Shown here piece by piece: positions 53,797 through 64,000 of a DNA stretch of 64,000 nt. Origin of the DNA: Myxocyprinus asiaticus (taxonomy: Eukaryota; Chordata; Actinopteri; Cypriniformes; Catostomidae); contig NC_059365.1 of NCBI RefSeq assembly GCF_019703515.2, positions 35,111,501 to 35,175,500 of the forward strand, given 5' to 3'. The notes under the pieces are model-generated. The model did no database searches and was not told the origin of the DNA. It saw only the letters and a program-made list of their open reading frames with translations. The position numbers were made by a program, and so were the translations under genes. Position 1 is the stretch's first letter. Each line of letters opens with the position of its first letter.

Positions 53797-55675
53797 GGCT
53801 CCGACTCTTCTTCAGGGGAGAGAGGAAGCAATGGAGACTGGGGGGGGGGGGGGGTGTCTACATGCCAAACAAGACTAAGTACTAGACTTGAAGCCTATAG
53901 CATATGGCTGACTGACAGAGTGATGGATATAATAGCTATGCTGGCTTTCACTTCGATCTGCATTTACAATGTGTGTGTCATTCAGAAAAGCACGTATCTG
54001 AATTTTTGATAAAAGGCAGATTGGCCTCAGTTTTGCTGTGTTACAATGCCAGTCATTCAACTGAAATGAGCAGCTTACAAACCACCACTGGCAGGTATGG
54101 ATAACACCGTTTTTTTAGCTGTCCCTCCTTGACTCCTCCCCACCTCCAAGAGTACTATACTTTCAGCATTTATGACATTTCATAAACGCCTGAAATCCAG
54201 ACCATTGTACATTCCTCTTACATTCCACTACAATTTTTTTTTTATGTAGGCTACACTTATTAGAGGTGATTGGTTTGTTTCTGTATTCCTGAAGAACTTG
54301 TCTTAGGGTCATATTCCCCCAGAAAAAAAAAAAAAAGAGAGAAATAAGAAAATATATTATAATTAATTATATGCAAGTAATTAGAATAAATTATATAAAA
54401 TTAAATAAATATATAATTTTAATTAATGTACAGTTATTAAGATATAAATTAATGAATCAATGTATAAATAAATAATTGCTCCAAAAATGTTCATTTGTGG
54501 ACAGTTACATTTTTAAAATTAAGCACCCTAAATTCTAAAAGCATTTGAACATCATTGTAGTATTTGCTGTTCTGACTTTTGAAATTGATAGCAATTAAAA
54601 TAAAGCAATTATTGTATTAAAAAAAGGAATAATAATAGTAATGAAAATCTAATTAGAATCAGCAGTGAGTATAATGGGAATAAAAAGAAGGCTTAAAACA
54701 TCCAGATACATTACAGTAATGAGAAAATGTAGCCCTAAAATTGGTGTAATTCTTGTTGTGCAAATATATATATATATATATATGTGTGTGACCTCGACCT
54801 GTTTTCTTAAGATTCACCCATCTCATCTACACTTACATGTGTAGTTATAGTCCAACATTCTTTCCTCTCCTCACAAATAAGGACAAAGCAGTTTCCATAT
54901 GACGAGTGAAGCAATCTAGTTTTCTTCAGATCCATACAATCTGTATTGTAGGCTAAAGCATTGAGCATATGATCTACTCAGACAGGATCTGAAAGTGGAT
55001 CCTCAATCCTCTAGCTACTGTGCAGCCTACTTTCTGCTCTGCCTGATTTGCTGTGCCAGGGTACTTAAGGTAATGGCAAACCACAGAGGAATAAAATGCC
55101 CCTGGCAGCTGCACTGAAATACATTAGCACTGATTGCATGCATTTCATTCTGACCCAACCAATGGTCTATACATGGCTTCAATACTAAACATGCCACATT
55201 CATCTACTCTAATCAGCCAGGTAGTTCTAATTAAGGAAAGGCCTATGATACTGTAAAAACATGGTTTACATTGGCTGCACATGAAACCTGCTGTTATATG
55301 GTCACTTAGTAATTAAAAGCATTTGTTTGTATTTACTTAATGTATTAAAAATCTGTCTGGCCATTTCAGAGTTTTAAAGGGTGAATATAACGAAAACATG
55401 TCCAGTTCACATTTCATCCCATAATCAACGGGAATAAATTAGAAATTATATTTTGCATGGGGGGTGGGGGGAATGCAGTATATTTTAGAACATCATCAAT
55501 TCTCATTAATGTAACAGGATTTTTACTGTAATACGTTAATTTGTATTTAAAAAAAATAGGGCTTCTTTTTCCTTAAGATAGATAGATATATATATATATA
55601 TATATATATAGATATATATATATATATATAGATATATAGATATATATTGGGTTGAAATATCACCCAGACATGTTC

Positions 55676-56261
55676 TTAAAGGACTATTCCGGGTTCAATA
55701 AGAGTTAAGATCAATTGACAGCATGTGTGGCATAATGCTGATTACACTAAAATTTTTCAACTCATCCCTTGTTTATTAAAAAACAAAAAACAAAACATGG
55801 TGGCTACTGCAAATGAATTACAATGGAAGTGAATGGGGCCAATCCATAAACATTTAAATACACACTGTTTCAAAAGTAAAGCCACAAGACGTAAACATTA
55901 TACATGCTGACATGATTTTAGTGTGATAAAATCGCTTACTAACCTTATCAATTTAAAGTTATAGCCAGTATTACAACTTGGTTGCCACGACAACGCAACG
56001 GCGTAAACTCACTAAAAGTGAATTTATCACACTAGATTCACATTAAGATGCATATTGTTTATGACTTGTGGCTATACTGTTAAAACAGTGTGTATCTGAA
56101 TGTTTATGGACTGGCCCCATTCACTTCCAATGTAAGTGCCTCACTGTAGCCACTATTTTTAAATAAATAAGAGTCGAAAATATTTTCTGTGGTTATCAAT
56201 ATTATGCTACAATTTATGTCGATTGAGCTTAACTTGTATTGAACCTGGAATATTCCTTTAA
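55676..56261. mobile_element. Palindromic MITE, TTAAAGGAATATTCC family, copy 2
   Basis: Begins TTAAAGGACTATTCCGGGTT and ends AACCTGGAATATTCCTTTAA. Inverted similarity extends inward ('caatggaagtgaatggggcc' versus 'ggccccattcacttccaatg'). Same family as 17374-17945. Confidence 0.85.
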
Positions 56262-56742
56262 CAGGTTTCATGAGGTTTACTCTTAGGAGACAAGTTGTTT
56301 ATGAAAGCACCTATGCCATGAGGGCACAAAAAATTATTACTTTTTCAAAGAGCTACTGTAGTCCCTATTGTATACAAGTACCAATATGTTTACGTAATCT
56401 ATCATGCTAGTCTGTATCCCATCTCACCAGTCATGATAGCTGTTCTTTAGTGCATTTGTGTGGGAATCAGATGCTGTTGGAATGTTAACTCCTATATTTC
56501 CCTCATCACAATCTCCTGTGCCTAGGAAACACAACACTTCAATATCCTGCTCTTAGAAAGCTATATATTTGAGCTAACAGACCAATTTTTGTACTTTTTT
56601 TTTATATTGACAATGCTTTATGTATCAAGTGCCTTTTTGATAGCTTTGCAACCTTAAACTATTATATGTGTGTCTTTCAAAACTGCTGTATTCTTGTGCA
56701 CATTGAGATGTTTCTATGTGAAATTATGTGAGACATTTAGTC

Positions 56743-56748
56743 AATAAA
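56743..56748 (+). terminator. pdlim7: Candidate distal poly(A) signal of pdlim7
   Basis: AATAAA followed within 30 bases by a GT/T-containing stretch. Cleavage would fall near 56765-56775. Confidence 0.5.
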
Positions 56749-56770
56749 TCACTTGCAGTCATCTTGCCAT

Positions 56771-59714
56771 GTGCTGACTTTGCTTACTTAATCATACTGT
56801 ACGAATATCACTGAAATTGCATTTTCTATACACTTTTGAATGTTAGCTCTATAAATCCTGATTATTTCAAAGGCTATGCCATCCACAAGGACTCAATCCT
56901 TTTGAAGTCAAACGTCTGTCATGAAATATTGTACACCATGCTGTTTGTGGTAGCACAAATCACCCAACTCCTCTTGTAACAATATATAATTTATTTACAT
57001 CCATTTTGGGTTCAATTACTATACATACCTTTTTCTGAAATTTCATAGAGATATATATACATAAGGCCAAGTAAATACTTGAAAGCACTTAGAAATGAAT
57101 TTCCAAAATTCTACCCACAAATCCATATCATTGTCCAAAAAGTACAGAAAACTGTCTGTGAAAGAGGGCTTCTTATGATCACAAAATCATTGACGACAAT
57201 TTACATTGACGAGGAAAATGAAAAGCAACTTCACAAAAAAAAAAAAAAAAAAAAAAAAACATAATAGAAAAGAATTGTACAATTGCATAAGCGCTATGGC
57301 ATGTAATAAATACAGCATTTTGACTTGCAGAAAGGCATGGAACATTGAATTAATAAGTCGAATCGAAGAACATTCACAGGTACACAATTCTACTGTTTTC
57401 AGTTCAAAAAGTAAGTGGAACTCCGTGGAAAGAAACTGCGCACACACATTCATTTACACAGAACAGCTATGAATGAGGCTGACAAAATGTACAGTCATGA
57501 TAAGAGATAGCTTTTCTTGAAGAATGAGTATCATGAGATCAGCCAACAACAGGTTGTTGGAATGATTTTATGTCTGTGAAAAGAACAAAATGCACGTAGA
57601 TTGATGAGAAATTAACTTAAGCAGAGGCCCAGACAGAAGTGGTGTTGGGGAGTAACGATGCTACTAACTTAGCTATTTTCACAATGGTGTAGCTTTTCCA
57701 GTAACGAACTACATTTTCCAACGAGTAGTGCTGTAGCGTCACAAACGGTACATTTGTCACTTTAAATTGCGAATGGAGCCGAAGGAATATTCAAAAGCAC
57801 TCACCTAATCCGTAGGGATGGAGATCAATCCTAAAGTATCGATACTTCCAATACGGATGCTGTATTGAGAATATAGTTCCTCACAATTGATATTAGTATT
57901 TAATTACCATGAAAACCCATACCAAAACAAATCGAGGGGTGCCACATGCTTGCCACAAATTCGCCACTCATTAATTTTCACATGCAAATGAGCTTTGCGT
58001 CAAACTCTTCATTGTCGCCAAAGGTTCACCACTAACGCTGAAGAGCTGCAAACTTCTGACAAACATTTGCGGCGAATAAGCTAATCTGAATGTTAAAATA
58101 ATGAGTGGCAAATTTGCGGTAAGTTTGCAGCAATTTTTTGGCAACTCTAGATTTTATTTGTAAGGGAATGAATGCATATCGGAAACTTCAAAGTGAAAAA
58201 AGAAGTATATATTATCAAATGATTGCATACGATAGGAATTATTTGTTCTCATCTTAACGCGAGAAATTCTGAACGACACAAGCAGTCACAGACAGCACTC
58301 GCGCCGCACAACGCTTGTTCAAAAAGATGGCGCAGTGCTTGTCTGTCGTAATGAAAGAAAAACAAACAGCTTCTACTAAATAAGGACAAATCTATATGTG
58401 ACATGATGGGTTTGTTTTTTTTATTTTTTTCATCAAGAGATGTTAAAGTGTGGAAAATGTTATGTAGTCTGTGTTAATAAATGATTAACTGCAGTCTCTC
58501 AGTGAAATGTCCAGCGGGGGACGCCAAAAGCGAGTGAAATTATATTGTAATCAGACTAGGTTTTTCAGGTGATTAGTCGGAGTTTTAATGAGTAACGTAC
58601 CTCCCTAAACTACAACTTTAACCTAAACTTAACCAATAGTGATCTAAAATCAAATGAGAGGCAGACACATAACAGACATCCGTAACCAATGCCTAAACCT
58701 AACGGATAGTGTCCAAAAACAAAATTACATTTCATGTTGCTTCTATGAGACTCTCATCCCACGGGTTAGCTTTCTTGACTGGTCTCCAAACTTGGCCTTC
58801 CGAGTCCAAAGTCCAACATTTTATCAGGTGAGCTACCCCAGAAGCTAATAACATTGGAATAAGTGTATAAATGTAGGTGAGTCTGTAATTCAAACATTAA
58901 AATTTCTCGTTTTTCAAATGATGCATTATAATAAAAATGTTTCGATATCATAACATAGCAGTGTGTGAGTAATAGTGTGAAAAATAAGTGTTTATAAAGT
59001 CATAATCATCCGTTGTACTCGTGATTTATGTGAAAGTGAATAAAACGCACAGTTATTGTAGTGTATCTTGTGTTAATTAAAGCAGGAATCTGCAGCAAAA
59101 TGTAGAATTCGGCAGGTAAAACTCAGTTTGCAAAAATGTTATAATAACATTAATTCTATGAGACTAGGTTGCGTAATTCTGTTGTAACCATGACTGTAGT
59201 TAAATAGTTTTGTGGTTAATATGGTTTTACTACAAATACCATGGTTATACTATAGTTACTGTCACTGATCTATAATCTAGATATAGTATAAAGATAAGTG
59301 GTTACTGTAGTAAAACCATGGTTAATTTCTGTAAAGTTGAACAAAACAGAAGTCAAATAATTTTCCATTTTAGGCCTTTAAAGGTACAAAATATGGACCT
59401 TATAAATAATATTTAAAATGACCCATTTCATCCCAAGAATAATAATAAAAAAAAAAAAAGTATATAAGTGGTATTGCCCATCCCTACTAAACAGTCCTCT
59501 CTCTCTCATGTAACGCTGGGCTAGTAAATCCAAATCAAGTGAATCGGTCCGTTCGGACAGTTCATGTACATAAAGCGGTTTAAATAAACGATTCCCTTTT
59601 ATTTAGCGTTGGGAACTCCGAATCATTTTAGTGAGTCATCTCTTTTGGACAGTTCATATAAATGAACTAGTTTGCATAAACGATTCACTGATTCACTTGA
59701 GCCCCACGAAGTCT
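56771..59714. other. Intergenic stretch between convergent genes
   Basis: A-run at 57236-57259. Repeat-like pieces at about 57640-57730 ('ttggggagtaacg', 'gtaacgaactac') and 57835-57910 ('tatcgatacttccaatac') resemble fish hAT fragments but were not delimited. No convincing exon. Confidence 0.45.
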
Positions 59715-60262
59715 TAGGCCACGTCCACACTAATACGTTTTCATTTGAAAAGGCATCTTTTTCTCTACGTTTTGGACTTCCTTCCACACTGAGACTACGT
59801 TTTTGATCCGAAAACTGAGCTTTTCGAAAACGCTCTTCCAAGTGGATAAACTTGAAAACGGCATCTTCATGTAGTAGTGTGGACAGAGGAAATGGAGATA
59901 TCTGAAAACGATATGCGTTGTCATGTGACAGTGTCACGTGATCCATTCTTCCCAAAACAGCGCTGTTGTTGTGCCTGTTATTAACTTTGATAGCGCTGTT
60001 AAAGATAAATGTTACTTTGTACAACCTTCACAATGCATTCCTTCAATGGCGACGAGAAGTTTACTCAGAATTGCTGTCCGGCGACAGAACACGAGGAATG
60101 GTGATTTTTCGCATACGCATTAAGGGGATTTAAGAGTTTTCATTTGTTTCAGTGTGGAAGAGAAACTTTTGGAAAATGCTTGAAAATGGCAGTGTGAATG
60201 GAGAGCGTTTCGAAAAACGAAAATGCTGTTTTCAAATGTATCCGGATTAATGTGGACGTACA
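59715..60262. mobile_element. Probable non-autonomous DNA transposon with GTCCACA ends
   Basis: Begins GGCCACGTCCACACTAATAC and ends with the inverse (CGGATTAATGTGGACGTACA). Subterminal 'gttttcatttgaaaa' and 'ttttcgaaaac' motifs are also inverted. It resembles the unit of the tandem array at 28600-30330. A clean target duplication was not found. Confidence 0.65.
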
Positions 60263-60422
60263 AGTATAAATCTATTTTCAATATAATGTTGTCACCCTAT
60301 TGCTTAAAACATATGATAATTAACCATGGTTTTAGTATAGTAATGGGCACAGATTCTCTGTGGGCTTTATTCATTCAGTATAGAACAAGTTTTGAAAAAT
60401 ATGTAACGTGTCTGCTTGAACT

Positions 60423-60678
60423 CAAGGGCGTAGCCAGGAAATTACTTTTGGGTGGGCCTCAATAAAAATGCATGGGCCAAGTTTTAGGGAAAAAAAAATG
60501 TAACCAAATTTTTCTTAACAACAGAAAAGCGACACATTCTTTCACACTTTCAGATCTCAGAATTTGTGCATTTTTTCAAACTTATTAATAAACATATATT
60601 TGAAGTCAAAGAATGATCTCTTATATTCTGGGTGGGCCTGGGTCTAATTTGGGTGGCCCACCCTTGGCTACGCCACTG
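60423..60678. mobile_element. Short hAT-like MITE, 256 bp, perfect 8-bp target duplication
   Basis: Begins CAAGGGCGTAGCCAGG and ends CCTTGGCTACGCCACTG, flanked by CTTGAACT at 60415-60422 and 60679-60686. Subterminal GGGTGGGCC is repeated near both ends. Confidence 0.9.
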
Positions 60679-60686
60679 CTTGAACT

Positions 60687-62924
60687 CAAACCTGAGGGTT
60701 ACAAAATTGACTTTTATTTTGAAAACGCATTCGGTAGCACCGAATCCTCATCTAAATTCTCTCACAGGTAGGCCTACTTATAATTTACTGGCACGTCACT
60801 CTGTTTTGTGTTGAGACTGTGTAGGAATTTGAGGATTTTTTACCCATACACCATCAGCATAAGAACAAAAAAAACAAAAAAACAAATGGTGTACAAACAT
60901 ATGGCAAAAACAGTCTAAACCTCAAACATTGCAGAAAGAACCAACTCAGTGCTATATAACCAATGAACAGTAGGCAAACACTTCACAGGTTATACTTCGA
61001 CAAATATTACGTCAGTTGTCTTTTTTGGCTCGTTATTAAAATATCATTTACAATTACTTTACAAAGTGCGATATTAAATATTTAAATTGTTTTTACCAGT
61101 GAAATGCTCAAAATTAAGATGTTGCCTGATGCACATGAAAATGATTGATGTAAAATTCGGAACGTTAATTGTACTCCATTAATAAAAGTACATTATTTAA
61201 TATATCGGCATAGATATAAAATAAAAGCTTCTGATGGCTCATACACTTTGGTTGCTGCAGAGATGTTATATATAAACTAAAAAAGTACATATCTACAAGA
61301 CATTATGACCTTCGTAGATACTGTATAAAAAAAAATACAATTAGCTGATTAGTTGTTTTTACAAATACCACCAAGTGATTTTACGGGAACCTTTCAAAAA
61401 CATAATGTACAAAAACCATGAAAAACGTACATTATGTGGAAAAAAATGGGCCTTTTTAGTGAGTTCTCTGTTAGCTGAGTGAAACAGGCCTGTTTATTCC
61501 TACACCCAATTCACTGTTGAGAGAATGTGCCTCATTCTTCCAACCGTCTCCATGGCCTATCATCAAGATGAAAGTGGCCAATGTGTGATCTACAGTTTTT
61601 ATCATCCTTCATTTGTAATGAAACATTCTCACATTCAAAAAATTCAGACAATCAAACTGCGTAATGCACATTCACAGAAAAATAACACTCACAACATGGT
61701 GTTCAATTCATGAAAACTAAAACAGTTGTTGAGTTTCGATGAAGGTTCCCTGGATGGAACATTTGCGTTTTAGGGGGTGATCTCCTGCAGATACGAATTT
61801 GCCCTGGAGCCAAAATGGCTTTCCGAGAAACATACAATCCTTAAATATGAATGAGAATAGCAATGAAATATTTGGTAGTTTTGCATTTTCTCTTTATAAG
61901 AAAACCTTTGCAACCAGGGTTTTTTTTCTACCTTTATAAACTTCGAATATAAATTTGAAATATTTCATCAAAATTGAGAATTCTAGACTTGCAGGGGGTA
62001 GCACTGACATAAGAGGGCTATGAGAAAATGCTTTGTAGAATACCCTTTTCTCAAAATATCAGTGTCTGTTAAAAGCAACAATAAAAATGGTGTTCTTCAA
62101 AATGTTCAGGTCCCTGATCACCCATTCCAAAAAATCCTTGCTTATTTACCGATTATCCACTCGGACCGCAACATACCCATTGCATTGAGTTGAATTTGGG
62201 ACTTTATGGCTTCATGTAGTAGAATAGACACATTAAGTGCACAGGGGCAGAAGAGAAAACTGATGGCTCTCACAAAAAAATAAAAATAAAAATAAAATCC
62301 TCATTAAGTTTTTGACCTGAAATTTACAGAACTTTTCTCTAAAAATTTAAATGCTCTGTGAGGTAAGAAATGTGCGGCCAAAGGAAATTGTCATCGATAT
62401 GTGTTTGCATATTGCTAAATGGTACACATTTACAAAATGCATGTCACATATTTAATTTGTTTGCAAAATATCCACCTTACCTATCTAGTGTACACATTCC
62501 ATATGATATCTCTCAACTGATTTCATTTCAGTTTCCAGTCCGATATAAATATATCAATGTGTCTAACGTAAAAGTTGTTAGAAAAGACGTATTGGTCAGC
62601 TGTGGGAAGGGCCAGAACCATTTCTGAAAATCACTATACACCTTTTTTTTTTTTTTCTAAACAAATGGAGTTTTGTTCAGAGAAAGGGGCATTTCGTCTC
62701 AGTTCACAGTACATCTAAAAGCCCTGCCAGGTTTCTCCAGCTCTTGCTGTTGTTTTTTTTTTTCTTTCTATTTTTTCCCTATTCACTTGGGAAGTGGCCT
62801 TATATAGTTGGGTAAACCCTGTTCTTTGATTTTTTTCTCGTGTTTGGTGGGGCGGGCAGAGGGTCTCATCCTTCCCTCAACCCATCATTCAGAGACATGG
62901 CTGTTCTGCTCCAGTTTGAACGTG
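60687..62924 (-). other. unc5a: Probable unc5a 3' UTR and flanking sequence
   Basis: Lies downstream of the unc5a stop codon on the minus strand, with few recognisable repeats compared with neighbouring regions. Minus-strand AATAAA motifs occur at 61493-61498 and 60713-60718. The actual 3' end is not determined. Confidence 0.45.
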
Positions 62925-63090
62925 TCAGCACTCCCCGTCTGACACCAGGAATATCATAGCCTCCTGCTTGCCAATCTCAGCCATCACGGCAGCGAGCTGA
63001 TTGAGATTACCGCTGTGGAAGTGCTGGGCCTCCCATAAGTCCAGGATCACTGATGTGGGGCTTGATTTGGACGCAAAGAAACTCATGTGC
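62925..63090 (-). CDS. unc5a: UNC5 netrin receptor, last coding exon (best match unc5a)
   Basis: On the minus strand, after acceptor TTTTCACCAG, one base completes a codon and the exon encodes HMSFFASKSSPTSVILDLWE, AQHFHSGNLNQLAAVMAEIG and KQEAMIFLVSDGEC, with a TGA stop at 62925-62927. This is the end of the C-terminal death domain of UNC5 receptors (FFASKPSPTxxILDLWEA in the family). The FHSGNLNQLAAVMAEIG segment is closer to UNC5A than to UNC5B-D. UNC5 proteins are netrin receptors in axon repulsion and, unliganded, can signal apoptosis through this domain. Upstream exons lie beyond the window. Confidence 0.9.
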
Positions 63091-63825
63091 CTGGTGAAAA
63101 GAGAAAATACTAATTACATAAAGGAGATGCACATATCTCACCCCAAAAATCGAAATAAATTATTTAATTATATTTAGAACAAATAGCATAAAGGCTGTTT
63201 TTTTAGGATCAGGTGAATTGTGTAATTTCTTCACCACTGGTCAACAAACAGTTGGTCCCACCCAAAACTGACACCATTGGTTGAGCCAAACTTACTGTGT
63301 CGGGATGCTCAATCAATCAGGGAAATGTTTTGAAACACCACTGTGTTCATATTTTTCTGGAAAATCAATCCTCTTACTTATACAGTAGCTATCTCTGCAT
63401 ATCAAGATGGCCGAGAAGACAGTCAAACAGTCAACAGTCCAAAAAACACACGCTTCAGCTTTAAGACTTTTTGCATTGTGACAGGATGATTTTTATTACT
63501 GTAGTTATAGAGTAAAGAGATTTTTTTTTTTTTTTTTGGCATTACAGTAATGCAAATTTGGAGGTAAAATTGGCTTAACATGAAAATAGTGTCAGAAAAC
63601 AACTCTAAATGGTTTGAAAAATAGGCTTCATTTTTATGTAAAAAATCATTTATTTTATAATTCAAATTTATATAATAAAATGAAATATAAAATGATAAAT
63701 TATAAATTATAAAAAATATATAAAAATAGATTTTATATTATATAAAATATGATCCACTTCTTCTTTACAGCTAGACACAATGGATTTTACGTGATTTTTA
63801 GAGCTTGATCACCATTCACTTACAT
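63091..63825. other. unc5a last intron, partial
   Basis: AT-rich with a poly-T tract at 63521-63537. No exon recognised. Confidence 0.5.
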
Positions 63826-63969
63826 TGTATGGACCAACAGAGCTGAAATATTCTTCTAAAAACCTTTGTCGGTGTTCAGCAGAAGAAAGAAAGTCATACA
63901 CATCTGTAATTCCATGACAGTGAGTAAATGATGAGAGCATTTTCCTTTTTGGGTGAACTATCCCTTTAA
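63826..63969. mobile_element. Right half of a TTAAAGGGATAGTTCACCC-type MITE
   Basis: Carries 'cacttacattgtatggacca' and 'gaagaaagaaagtcataca' and ends TTTGGGTGAACTATCCCTTTAA-like at 63969. The left half was not found. Confidence 0.75.
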
Positions 63970-64000
63970 TCAAGGATTGAATGTTATTATTACTATTATT

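Larger units (their letters stand above)
53797..56770 (+). other. pdlim7: Probable 3' UTR of the long pdlim7 isoform
   Basis: Begins after the TGA. Contains a run of 15 G (53840-53854), a repeat of last-intron sequence (54055-54225), TA and GATA microsatellites (54766-54784; 55576-55646) and a MITE (55676-56261). AATAAA motifs occur at 54599-54604, 55090-55095 and 56743-56748. The last is followed by no further gene sequence and is the best candidate for the distal end. Confidence 0.6.

Noticed and set aside
59623..60024. 133-codon minus-strand frame
   Set aside because: Lies within the non-autonomous transposon at 59715-60262 and reads its subterminal repeats; no protein motif.

Overview
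The window looks like a vertebrate nuclear locus from a teleost fish, most probably a cyprinid or close relative. Genes are split by long introns with GT-AG junctions. The introns hold fish-typical DNA transposons (Sleeping Beauty-like and other Tc1 elements, many non-autonomous hATs), a DIRS-type tyrosine-recombinase retrotransposon, a 5S rRNA-derived SINE, a tRNA-like SINE and short palindromic repeats common in cyprinid genomes. Species assignment is an inference from these repeat families.

Two host genes are present. The + strand gene is pdlim7 (Enigma: PDZ plus three LIM domains). Its coding exons run from 15559 to 53796, starting in the middle of the PDZ domain. The exon for the first ~32 residues was not found, so positions 1-15558 are probably intron 1 and the gene begins upstream. 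All reading-frame phases agree across twelve coding segments: 15559-15710, 25293-25323, 27604-27797, 35216-35254 (39-nt cassette), 36968-37122, 38013-38049, then either a LIM-less terminal exon (40350-40440) or the long path 45726-45787, 47055-47292, 47984-48164, 49892-50012, 52984-53099, 53710-53796. One locus therefore encodes a PDZ-only form and a PDZ-LIM1-LIM2-LIM3 form. At the right edge, on the - strand, is the last coding exon of an UNC5 netrin receptor, best matching unc5a (62925-63090, end of the death domain). The two genes converge tail to tail.

Layout: 1-15558, intron dense in transposons (SB-like end, a 943-bp hAT, a DIRS element, an SB-like element, a second Tc1 remnant, a Tc1-type MITE, another hAT). 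15559-27797, PDZ and linker exons with hAT, MITE and SINE insertions. 28087-30636, an hAT that contains two further hATs and a ~180-bp tandem array, each inserted hAT with its own 8-bp target duplication. 31-38 kb, microsatellites and linker exons. 40-45 kb, the alternative terminal exon followed by a ~2.2-kb head-to-head array of 176-bp repeats. 45.7-53.8 kb, LIM exons, with a nearly intact Tc1 transposon in the LIM2-LIM3 intron (346-codon transposase ORF whose second catalytic Asp is Gly). 53.8-56.8 kb, long pdlim7 3' UTR. 57-62.9 kb, intergenic repeats and the probable unc5a 3' UTR.

No operons, CRISPR arrays or tRNA/rRNA genes were seen. The most unusual structures are the 176-bp inverted array, the nested hAT insertions, the DIRS element with its internal complementary region, and the paired alternative exons of pdlim7.
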